This document shows positions 1 through 6,979 of a stretch of DNA of 48,988 nt, one piece after another. This DNA comes from Plantactinospora mayteni (GTDB lineage: Bacteria > Actinomycetota > Actinomycetes > Mycobacteriales > Micromonosporaceae), in contig NZ_BONX01000073.1 in NCBI RefSeq assembly GCF_016862935.1, positions 1 to 48,988 on the forward strand. The letters run 5' to 3'. The notes beneath the pieces were generated by a model. It saw only the letters and a list, made by a program, of their open reading frames with translations. It did no database searches and was not told the origin of the DNA. A program made the position numbers and the translations under genes. Position 1 is the first letter of the stretch. Every line of letters begins with the position of its first letter.

Positions 1-108
1 TGCCGACATGAAGGCGCCCCGGCTCGGGGACGGAAGCGTAGGGATCGGCACGCGTGCAACTCTCTTGCCCCTGGCGCAGACGGACCGGGCCAGCCTGGGC
101 GACGCACG

Positions 109-636
109 TCAGTCAGCCTCGACGACCGGCATTGGGCTCGGGAAATCCGGCGGCAGACCGTCCGGGAGAACCGTCCCGCGCACCTTCGCCGCCAGATAGG
201 AGGTCAGGCTCCCGTCATACTCACACCAGTCGTCGTTATGGCTGGCGACCAGCACGGTCCACGACTCGTCTTCCGCGCCTGTTGTGCGCCAGTAGAAGAT
301 GTCACCTTCTGCGGAATCGCCCCAGGGGAAAAGTCCGCCGGGCTCGGGGTATGGGGCGTGACCGTGCGACATCCCGGCGGCACGCAGCTCCGACAGGTTG
401 CGCAGGCCCTCCTGTACGCCACGGACGAAGTAGCGCTCCTCTCCGGCCGACGGGATGTGCAGACCCAGGAAGTCGTCCACCGTGAACGGCGGATAGGTCT
501 CCGCGAGGGCAACGAAGTCCGAGGGCAGTACGACACCCGTCTCGCGTCGGATGAACTCCCAATCGATGGATCGGCGCTCGGCCGACCGGATGCCCAGCAA
601 GGCTGGGAAGGCTTCCTCCAGTTCGCGCAGACTCAC
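109..636 (-). CDS. SMI1/KNR4 (SUKH) family protein
   Basis: Likely a SUKH-superfamily protein. The family includes many immunity proteins of contact-dependent toxins as well as general regulatory adaptors. The fold signature visible is an N-terminal helix (LRELEEAFPALLGI), then a stretch on the pattern 'LPSDFVALAETYPP', 'DDFLGLHIPS', and a C-terminal acidic and aromatic segment (WTVLVASHNDDWCEYDGS). I start it at the GTG at 636 because AGGTGA lies about five bases upstream and the SUKH-like part begins there. The frame is open to an ATG at 735, which would add 33 residues with a CxxC pair and overlap the truncated frame ending at 719. About 175 aa, cytoplasmic. Immunity function is an inference from the family; no toxin gene is visible. 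Confidence 0.72.
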   Translation of the reverse strand: MSLRELEEAFPALLGIRSAERRSIDWEFIRRETGVVLPSDFVALAETYPPFTVDDFLGLHIPSAGEERYFVRGVQEGLRNLSELRAAGMSHGHAPYPEPGGLFPWGDSAEGDIFYWRTTGAEDESWTVLVASHNDDWCEYDGSLTSYLAAKVRGTVLPDGLPPDFPSPMPVVEAD

Positions 637-718
637 CAGATCACCTGACTTTCCGGGAGGGTGCTGACGGACGCACGGCTCTAGCTGAATCCCCTGGTCG
701 TTGGCCAGGCCGCAGCTC

Positions 719-889
719 TCACAGCGCGTAATCATCTACGGTCTTGATCCACTTCCGCAACACGCCCAGCCAGGTACAGCGCGGGCGCGACGTTTCGGAG
801 TCCGTCCCGCCCGCGTACCGGGCGAGGATCTGTGCGTTCGTCTCCTCGTCGGCGGGCCGGTCGGCGGCGCGGCGGCGCGCGTAGTTCGG
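719..889 (-). pseudogene. 5'-truncated coding remnant upstream of the SUKH gene
   Basis: A minus-strand frame ending in TGA at 719-721 shows near-exclusive G/C third positions over about 55 codons and reads like a protein C-terminus (NAQILARYAGG ... WLGVLRKWIKTVDDYAL). It has no plausible start codon. It dissolves into low-quality sequence before the permease gene on the other strand begins at 1004. I do not recognise the family. Its position directly upstream of a SUKH gene is where the 3' end of a toxin gene would sit, but that is speculation. The boundary at 889 is approximate. Confidence 0.3.
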
Positions 890-1003
890 GCCGGCGCCGG
901 GCTGTCCGCATCTCGACAGCTCGGCGCCGCCGCGCCCTGCCTCCGGCGACACTGGCCCGATGCGGCCCGTCGAACCGGTGCACCCCGGCACCCGCCCCGG
1001 CGG

Positions 1004-3544
1004 ATGAATCGCCCGCTGCTCCGCCTCGCCCTGGCCGGGCTGCGCGCGCACGCCGTACGGGTGGTGTCGACCGGGTTCGCGGTGGTGGTGGCGGTCGGTT
1101 TCCTCGCCGGCACGCTGGTCTACGGCGACACCGCCCGGGCCGCGTTCTACACCGACCTGGCCCGGTCGGCCCGGAACGTGGACGTGGTGGTGGAGCCGGA
1201 GCACGGGCTGCTCTCCCCGGCGACGGTGCGCCGGATAGCGGCCGTCGACGGCGTGGCGGCGGTGGACGGGCGGGTGGTCGCCTGGCTAGGCGTACTCGAT
1301 CGGAACGGCAAGCTGATCACCAGCCAGGACCACATCGGGTACGCCCTCTCGGTGCCGGGTGACGCCACACTGTCCCCGTACGACGTGGCCGCCGGCCGGC
1401 TGCCGAGCACCGCCGGTGAGATCGCCCTGGACCGGGCCACGGTGGCCGGGGCGGGGTTCGCCGTCGACGGGCCGGTGACGGTGCTGGACCGGGCCGGCAC
1501 GGCACACCGGCTGCGGCTGGTCGGCACGCTGGACCTCGGGGTGAACCGGCTCTTCGGCGGCTCGGCCGTCGCCGCGCTGACCTCGGCCGACCTCGGCACG
1601 CTGACCGGTACCACCGACTATGCCCAGGTGGTGGTCCGGGCGACCGACGGCACCGACCCGGCCCGGCTGCGGGACCGGGTCGCCGAGGCGGTCGGCCCCG
1701 GCGCGCAGACGCTGACCGGGGCGGACCTGCGGGACCGGCTCGCCCGGCAGGCGGCCAAGTACGTCGACGGCTTCCTCGCCGTGCTGCTCGGCTTCGGCCT
1801 GGTCTCGCTCACCGTCTCGGCGTTCGTCATCTACAACACCTTCGCGATGCTCGGCGCGCAGCGGGTCCGGGAGGTCAGCCTGCTCCGCTGCGTCGGCGCC
1901 TCCCGCCGGCAGGTGCGCGGCGCCGTACTGCTGGAGGCGGGCATCCTCGGCCTGCTCGCCTCGGTCGGCGGGCTGCTGGCGAGCCTGCTCGTCGGGTACG
2001 GGCTGATCCGGGGTCGTGAGCTGGTCGCCTCGGACATCCCGCTGCACGCCCCGGTGGTGCGCTGGCCGACCGTGGCCGTCGCGCTCGGCTTCGGCACCCT
2101 GGTCACGGTGCTGGCCGCGCTGGTGCCGGCGGTGGACGCGAGCCGGGTACCGCCGCTGGCCGCACTCCGGTCCCGGGACGCCGCCGAGGCCGGCGCCGGC
2201 CGGCGTCGCCGTACCCGGATCGCGCTCGCGCTCGGCCTGGTCGGGGCCGGCGGGCTGGCCGTGGCGACCGGGCTGCCGCTGGCCTTTCCCGGGCTGCCGT
2301 TGGTGCTCGGCGGCGGCATGGTCGCCTTCCTGGGCGCGGTGGTCGCGGCCCCGCTGCTGGTCCCCCGGGCGGTCCGGCTGGTCGGCTGGCTGCCGGCCCG
2401 GGTCTTCGGTCCGGTGGTACGGCTGGCCGTGGCGAACGCCCGACGCAATCCCCGGCGGGCGGCGGCGACCAGTACGGCGCTGACCATCGGGGTGGCCCTG
2501 ATGGCGATGTTCAGCGTGCTGCTGGCGACCGCCCGGGAGCAGGCCGGACGGGAGCTGACCGAGAACTTCCCGGTCGACTTCGTACTCGACCGGGTCCGCA
2601 CCGACGGCTCCCCGGAGGCGGTACGCGGCCCGCTGCCGCCCGGGGTGGCGCAGCGGCTCCGCCCCGATCCCGCCTTCGGCACCGTCGCCGAGGTACGCCT
2701 GGCCAGCTCACCGCTGGACGACCGGATCCGGATCTGGGCGGTACCGCCCGAGCGGCTGCACGGGCCGATCCGCCCCGAGGTGACCGCCGGCAGCCTGGCC
2801 GGGCTGGCCCCGGGAACGGTGGCGGTGAGCCGGCAGCTCGCCGCCGACCGGGGCATCGGGGTCGGTGACCCGATCGCGCTCGGCCTCGGCCCACCCGGTC
2901 CGCTGACCGTGGTGGCGGTCTACGACGACACCCCGGTCGACGGTGCCGCCCTGGTCTCCTGGGCGTCGTTCGTCGGCGCGTACGGCCCCGGGGAGCCGGA
3001 CCGGCTGCTGGTCGACCTCGCCCCGGGGGTGTCGACGGCAGCCGGCCGGCAGGCGCTGGACGCGGCACTGGCCGACCAACCCGCGGTCCGGGTACGCGGC
3101 CTCGCCGACCAGGCCGACGCGCTGTCCCGTACCCTCGACGAGCTGCTGGGGATCTTCGCCGCCCTGCTCGGGATGTCGGTGCTGATCGCCGTGCTGGGCA
3201 TCGGCAACACGCTCGCGCTCTCGGTCGTCGAGCGGCGCCGGGAGTCGGCGACGATCCGGGCGCTGGGCCTGTCCCGCCGGCAACTGGCGACCATGCTGCT
3301 GACCGAGGCGGCCCTGGCCGGTGCGGTCGGGGCGCTGGCCGGGATCACCCTCGGGCTCGGCCTCGGCTGGACGGCGGCGATGGGCCTGATCAGCGGCTAC
3401 GGCCACGGACTGCCGGCCGTACCCGTCGGGCAGCTCGCCCTCTGCGCCGCGCTGGCCGCCTCGGCGGCGGTACTGGCCAGCCTGCTGCCGGCCCGCCGGG
3501 CCGCCCGGGCACCGATCGTCGCCGCGCTCGGCGACGAGGGGTGA
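1004..3544 (+). CDS. ABC transporter permease, FtsX/MacB type
   Basis: An 846-residue integral membrane protein with two FtsX modules. Order: one TM helix (about 15-40), a MacB periplasmic-core-like extracytoplasmic domain (about 50-240), three TM helices of the first FtsX domain (about 255-400, with the signature 'REVSLLRCVGASRRQV'), a TM pair, a second extracytoplasmic domain (about 510-710), and a second FtsX domain (about 720-840, with 'RRESATIRALGLSRRQ'). Families with this layout export lipids or peptides, or act as mechanotransmitters, together with a separate ATPase. I use the ATG at 1004 because the first TM follows directly; the frame is open further upstream but that stretch is not coding-like. 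No ATPase gene lies beside it, which is unusual. The ribosome site is weak. Confidence 0.9.
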   Translation: MNRPLLRLALAGLRAHAVRVVSTGFAVVVAVGFLAGTLVYGDTARAAFYTDLARSARNVDVVVEPEHGLLSPATVRRIAAVDGVAAVDGRVVAWLGVLDRNGKLITSQDHIGYALSVPGDATLSPYDVAAGRLPSTAGEIALDRATVAGAGFAVDGPVTVLDRAGTAHRLRLVGTLDLGVNRLFGGSAVAALTSADLGTLTGTTDYAQVVVRATDGTDPARLRDRVAEAVGPGAQTLTGADLRDRLARQAAKYVDGFLAVLLGFGLVSLTVSAFVIYNTFAMLGAQRVREVSLLRCVGASRRQVRGAVLLEAGILGLLASVGGLLASLLVGYGLIRGRELVASDIPLHAPVVRWPTVAVALGFGTLVTVLAALVPAVDASRVPPLAALRSRDAAEAGAGRRRRTRIALALGLVGAGGLAVATGLPLAFPGLPLVLGGGMVAFLGAVVAAPLLVPRAVRLVGWLPARVFGPVVRLAVANARRNPRRAAATSTALTIGVALMAMFSVLLATAREQAGRELTENFPVDFVLDRVRTDGSPEAVRGPLPPGVAQRLRPDPAFGTVAEVRLASSPLDDRIRIWAVPPERLHGPIRPEVTAGSLAGLAPGTVAVSRQLAADRGIGVGDPIALGLGPPGPLTVVAVYDDTPVDGAALVSWASFVGAYGPGEPDRLLVDLAPGVSTAAGRQALDAALADQPAVRVRGLADQADALSRTLDELLGIFAALLGMSVLIAVLGIGNTLALSVVERRRESATIRALGLSRRQLATMLLTEAALAGAVGALAGITLGLGLGWTAAMGLISGYGHGLPAVPVGQLALCAALAASAAVLASLLPARRAARAPIVAALGDEG

Positions 3545-3556
3545 GCCGGACCCGAA

Positions 3557-3667
3557 GGCGTCGCGGGTGGACTCCACGTCTCCACCCGGTGACCGGCGTC
3601 GCGGGTGGACTACACATCTCCGACCGGTGATCGGCGCCGCAGGCTCGACATCTCCGATCCGGTAACC
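3557..3667. repeat. Three tandem copies of a ~38-bp repeat
   Basis: Copies at 3557-3594 (38 bp), 3595-3632 (38 bp) and 3633-3667 (35 bp, more diverged) share the pattern GGCGTCGCGGGTGGACT...CATCTCC...CCGGTGAYC. The array starts 13 bases after the permease stop codon. No function is evident. Apart from the array and the riboswitch leader, I see no gene in 3545-4053. Confidence 0.8.
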
Positions 3668-3885
3668 GGCCGCGACGCTGCGCTGCGTGCTGGGGCGGTC
3701 GGCCGGAACTGTCGGAAATCTGCGGTCGGTAGCCGTCGAGGCTCACCGATAGTTAGCGGCATCTTAAGTTTCGCTCCGGTGCTGGATATTTTTGTCCGGA
3801 TACATCACCTCGAAGCAGGAGAATCGCGAGGGTAACTCAGCAACGCCACGTATCCCCGGACGGCAACTGCCGGTAGGCTCGGCTC

Positions 3886-3927
3886 CGGTTTCCGCCGGGC
3901 GGCGCCCTCCGGCGCCTGCGGAAACCG
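3886..3927 (+). promoter_or_regulatory. Strong hairpin abutting the riboswitch
   Basis: A 10-bp perfect stem (CGGTTTCCGC at 3886-3895 with GCGGAAACCG at 3918-3927) carries an inner GGCGCC/GGCGCC stem. It lies immediately 5' of riboswitch P1 and shares its first G. It could be an insulating stem of the leader or a folding partner of the aptamer. It is not part of the core family consensus as I know it. Confidence 0.5.
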
Positions 3928-4034
3928 TCGCCTAATCGCCACGCGCGAGCCGGGGAACCACGTACCAGGGGTGCATCCGCGCCAGCGGTAGGGATCTTCC
4001 GTCCCAAACCCGTCAGCTAACCCGGTCGGCGGCT
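3927..4034 (+). promoter_or_regulatory. ydaO/yuaA-type (c-di-AMP) riboswitch
   Basis: The conserved blocks of the ydaO motif are present in order: GTCGCCTAAT (3927-3936), GAGCCGGGGAACCA (3947-3960), GGGGTGCATCC (3968-3978), GGTAGGG (3987-3993) and AACCCGTCAGCTAACCCGG (4007-4025), closed by GTCGGCGGC. The P1 stem pairs 3927-3932 with 4028-4033. The ligand is known for the family. In actinobacteria the class often precedes wall-hydrolase and resuscitation-factor genes, which matches the gene at 4054. A competing hairpin pairs 4010-4017 (CCGTCAGC) with 4032-4039 (GCTGACGG), reaching the first bases of the Shine-Dalgarno GGAAGG at 4038-4043. This suggests translational control. Confidence 0.87.
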
Positions 4035-4053
4035 GACGGAAGGACATTGTCAT

Positions 4054-5157
4054 ATGCCGTTCCTGGCACCCATCCGACAGGCTCCGGCGTCCGCGCGGAG
4101 AGCCACGAGAACACCCAGGAAGGCCGCGACCACCGTGGCCGTCGCCCTGGGCATGGTCCTCGCGGCGCTCGGCGGCGCACCCGCCGCTGCGGCACCGGAG
4201 TACGCGACCCCCGGGGCGCTGGCCGCGGCACCCGGCGGGGACGACATCGACGGAGGTACCGACAGCCTGCGCGAGCAGCTCCAGACCGCCAGCAAGGGCT
4301 ACCTGACCGCCAAGAACAAGTTGGACAACTCCGTCAAGCGGCAGAAGGAACTGAACCAGCAGCTCGCCGCGCTGCGTACCGAGGTGACGACCCGGAGCGA
4401 ACGGGTCTCCGAGATGGCCGGGATGGCATACCGCACCGGTCGACTCGGGCAGGTCTCCGCCCTGCTCAACAGCGGATCTCCGACCAGCCTGGTGGACCGG
4501 GCCGCCGCGCTCGACACCATCTCGGCGAACGAGAGCCGGGAACTGCGCGGGCTGCGGGAGAGCCTGGACAAGGAGACCCAGGCCAAGGCGGCGCTCGACA
4601 AGGAGGTCGGCGAGCAACGCAAGCAGGTCGAGGTGATGGAGACCCGCAAGAAGCAGGCCGAACGGGCGTTGGCGGCGGCGAACAACAGCGGCGGCGCCGG
4701 CTCGGGGATCAGCGGCAGTGGCGGCGGGTCGGCGCGACCGGCACCCCGCAACGCCGACGGTTCGTTCCCCGACGAGTCGTGCAGTCTCAACGACCCCACC
4801 ACCAGCGGCTGCATCACCGCGCGCACCCTGCATGCCTTGCAGCAGGCCAAGGCGGCCGGCTTCACCCGGTTCGTCTCGTGCTTCCGCAGTGGCGGCAGCG
4901 GCGAGCATCCGAAGGGTCAGGCATGCGACTTCGCCGCCCAGAAGAGCGGGTTCGGCGGAGTGGCGACCGGCGGCGACCGGACGTACGGCAACAACCTGGC
5001 GGCGTACTTCGTGCGAAACGCCGATCGACTGGGCGTGCTGTACGTGATCTGGTTCAAGCAGATCTGGCTGCCGAGCAGTGGTTGGAAGACGTACAACGGG
5101 GGCAACGGTGACCCGTCCAGCGACCACACCAACCACGTACACCTGTCGATGAACTGA
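4054..5157 (+). CDS. Secreted coiled-coil protein with M15-like C-terminal domain
   Basis: 367 residues. A basic N-region and hydrophobic helix (about 24-45, ending AAAAP) form a signal peptide. Residues about 70-215 are a long coiled coil (e.g. 'VKRQKELNQQLAALRTEV', 'KKQAERALAAANN'), as in NlpC/P60 and M23 wall hydrolases. A Gly/Ser linker follows. Residues about 240-367 form an ARB_07466-like domain related to D-Ala-D-Ala carboxypeptidase folds, with 'GEHPKGQACDFA' and 'SSDHTNHVHLS' giving the His/Asp/His metal-site pattern. The likely role is peptidoglycan turnover outside the membrane. The ATG at 4054 sits about 10 bases after GGAAGG. The ydaO-type riboswitch in its leader ties expression to c-di-AMP, a wall and osmotic stress signal. 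Confidence 0.9.
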   Translation: MPFLAPIRQAPASARRATRTPRKAATTVAVALGMVLAALGGAPAAAAPEYATPGALAAAPGGDDIDGGTDSLREQLQTASKGYLTAKNKLDNSVKRQKELNQQLAALRTEVTTRSERVSEMAGMAYRTGRLGQVSALLNSGSPTSLVDRAAALDTISANESRELRGLRESLDKETQAKAALDKEVGEQRKQVEVMETRKKQAERALAAANNSGGAGSGISGSGGGSARPAPRNADGSFPDESCSLNDPTTSGCITARTLHALQQAKAAGFTRFVSCFRSGGSGEHPKGQACDFAAQKSGFGGVATGGDRTYGNNLAAYFVRNADRLGVLYVIWFKQIWLPSSGWKTYNGGNGDPSSDHTNHVHLSMN

Positions 5158-5184
5158 TCGACCGCACCTCCGCACCGATCGCGG

Positions 5185-5225
5185 ACCGCCGGCACCGCCC
5201 GCCACCCCTGGGCAGTGCCGGCGGT
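5185..5225. terminator. Bidirectional hairpin between convergent genes
   Basis: ACCGCCGGCAC (5185-5195) pairs perfectly with GTGCCGGCGGT (5215-5225), 11 bp with a 19-nt loop. It lies between the stops of the riboswitch-controlled gene and the CBM2 protein. Confidence 0.65.
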
Positions 5226-5232
5226 TCTCGTC

Positions 5233-6474
5233 TCAGCAGCCGATCCGGCTCGCGCCGAGCGCCACGTCGTCGAACCAGAGCGTGTTCGCGCCCTCGCCGT
5301 AGCTCTCCCAGCCGAGTCGCAGGTCGGTGAGGTTCGGCCGCCAGTTGGCCCGGTTGTACCACTGCCCGTCGACGTCGTGCGTGGGCGTACCGTCGGCGGT
5401 CAGTCCGGTCACCGCGGTCCCGTTGACCCAGGTGGAGAGCCGGCCCTGGGTGCCGTCCACCATGAACTCCAGGCAGGTCCACTGGTTGACCGGCAGCGGC
5501 GCGCTCAGCGCCACTCCGTTCGGGCTCTGCTCCGGCAGGGTGGCGTCGTCCGAGGCCCGGTTCCATTGCAGGGCGGCGTTCTGCCCGCCCATCCGCAGGT
5601 CACGGTTGCCGTCGTTGGCGTCCCGCATGGCCAGGAAGGTCACGTGCGAGGTCGGCAGCGCGGTGGTGTGCCGTACCCAGAGCCGGGCGTACCGCACCGC
5701 GCCGACCGTGCCGAGGTTGCGGGTGGAGCCGACGAATACGTGGTTGCAGTAGCCGACGGCGCCGTTGACGCGTACCGACCGGGTGCCCTGGTGCGCGACC
5801 GAGGTGTCGATGCTGGCGGTGCCGCTGCCCGAGCAGTCCGGGTAGCTGACGCTCCAGTCGCCGGAGGGTGTCGTACCGCCCTGGTTCTCGAAGCCGTCGC
5901 AGAGCACCGCCGTACCGCAGCCGCTCGGCGGCGGGGTGGTCGGCGGTACGGTCGGCGGTGGCGTGACCGTCGGCGGGACGCTGGTCGGCGGGGTCGTCGG
6001 CGGCCGGGTGGTCGGCGGCGCGGTGCTGGGCGGAGTGGTCGGCTCGGCGCCGTTGCACGGCTCGCCGTTCAGGGTGAACCCCGTCGGTGCCGCCGAACTG
6101 GCGGAATAGCTGCCCTGGACGCCGAACTCGGTGGAGCCACCGGCCGGCAGCGACCCGTTCCAGGCCACGTTCCGGGCGGTCACGGTCGCGCCGGACTGGC
6201 TGACCTGGGCGTTCCAACTGTTGGTGATCCGCTGGTCGCCACCGTAGGTCCAGGTCACGGTCCAGCCGTTGACCGCCGTGCCCCCGGCGGTCACCCGGAT
6301 GGCTGCGGTGAAACCACCGGTCCACTGGTTGGCCTGGTAGTCGACCAGGCAGCCGGCGGCGGCCTGGGCGGCCGGCGCCAGACCGGTGCCGACCACGGCG
6401 ACGCTGCTCGCGGCGATCGCGGTCACCGCGGCCAGGGCCAGCGAGACGCGACGGTACGGTGCGGAGATCCTCAT
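5233..6474 (-). CDS. Secreted CBM2 protein with jelly-roll-like C-terminal domain
   Basis: 413 residues. A signal peptide (1-38, ends AAQAAAG) is followed by a family 2 carbohydrate-binding module (about 38-130, with the aromatic residues of the cellulose-binding face in 'QWTGGF', 'NGWTVTWTYGG' and 'NSWNA'). Then comes a long Pro/Thr linker (about 135-175), then about 230 residues starting 'CGTAVLCDGFENQGG' and ending 'NTLWFDDVALGASRIGC', which look like a concanavalin/LamG-type beta-sandwich. I cannot name catalytic residues in this last domain, so it may be a non-catalytic binding protein or an uncharacterised lyase or hydrolase. The ATG at 6474 follows GAGAGGAA. It converges on the wall-peptidase gene and diverges from the amylase. 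Confidence 0.85.
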   Translation of the reverse strand: MRISAPYRRVSLALAAVTAIAASSVAVVGTGLAPAAQAAAGCLVDYQANQWTGGFTAAIRVTAGGTAVNGWTVTWTYGGDQRITNSWNAQVSQSGATVTARNVAWNGSLPAGGSTEFGVQGSYSASSAAPTGFTLNGEPCNGAEPTTPPSTAPPTTRPPTTPPTSVPPTVTPPPTVPPTTPPPSGCGTAVLCDGFENQGGTTPSGDWSVSYPDCSGSGTASIDTSVAHQGTRSVRVNGAVGYCNHVFVGSTRNLGTVGAVRYARLWVRHTTALPTSHVTFLAMRDANDGNRDLRMGGQNAALQWNRASDDATLPEQSPNGVALSAPLPVNQWTCLEFMVDGTQGRLSTWVNGTAVTGLTADGTPTHDVDGQWYNRANWRPNLTDLRLGWESYGEGANTLWFDDVALGASRIGC

Positions 6475-6711
6475 GGGAGTTCCTCTCGGACGACTGCCGG
6501 CCCCGTCGCCGTCCCTGGCGCGTGCCGGCAGTGCTGTTACGACGACGAGTGGCCGGCACGCACGGCGCGTACCGCCCTCGGTGGGCTCCCGTGACCAGCT
6601 CCCATGATCACCAATCCACCACGACGTTCCGGCCAGCCCGTACCCGGTCGTCCCCGTGGTGGCGCCGACCAAGCTTAGAGACAACCATCGATACGAGCAA
6701 ACCCTCTCGAA

Positions 6712-6729
6712 CGCTCCACGATGGGAGCG
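6712..6729. promoter_or_regulatory. Inverted repeat in the CBM2-amylase intergenic region
   Basis: CGCTCC (6712-6717) and GGAGCG (6724-6729) form a 6-6-6 inverted repeat within the 505-bp divergent region 6475-6979. The bases resemble the arms of CebR-type LacI operators but in the opposite order, so the assignment is weak. Otherwise 6475-6900 shows no gene. Confidence 0.25.
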
Positions 6730-6924
6730 GTGGCGATGAAAGTTCTGCAAGCGCCGGACGGCGAGCCACTCTCACGGGACCTGCGGCGATGTTTCTGGAC
6801 TGCCGATCCGGTACGGCGATCTCTGCAAAGCGAAGCGGGTCCATCCTGGGCAAACCAGTCCAGACATCCAGCTCTGGCTATGCTTTACGGCCTCGGAACG
6901 CGGTGATAGCTTCCCGGCAACATT

Positions 6925-6938
6925 TGCAAGAACTTGCA
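6925..6938. promoter_or_regulatory. LacI-family (MalR-like) operator upstream of amylase
   Basis: TGCAAG-AA-CTTGCA is a perfect 6-2-6 palindrome 41 bases before the amylase start. Streptomyces alpha-amylase promoters carry TTGCA-type repeats bound by the LacI-family maltose repressor MalR (established knowledge). Position and sequence fit repression in the absence of maltodextrins. No regulator gene of this family is present in the window. Confidence 0.6.
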
Positions 6939-6979
6939 GATCAACCGACCCCCGCTCTCCTCGCGCATGGGAGGTTCCG

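Noticed and set aside
701-1003. N-terminal extension of the permease frame
   Set aside because: No membrane or domain signal, and the opposite strand shows coding bias. The ATG at 1004 directly precedes the first TM helix.
3605-3835. 76-codon plus-strand frame after the permease
   Set aside because: It starts inside the 38-bp repeat array, has mixed third positions and runs into the riboswitch leader.
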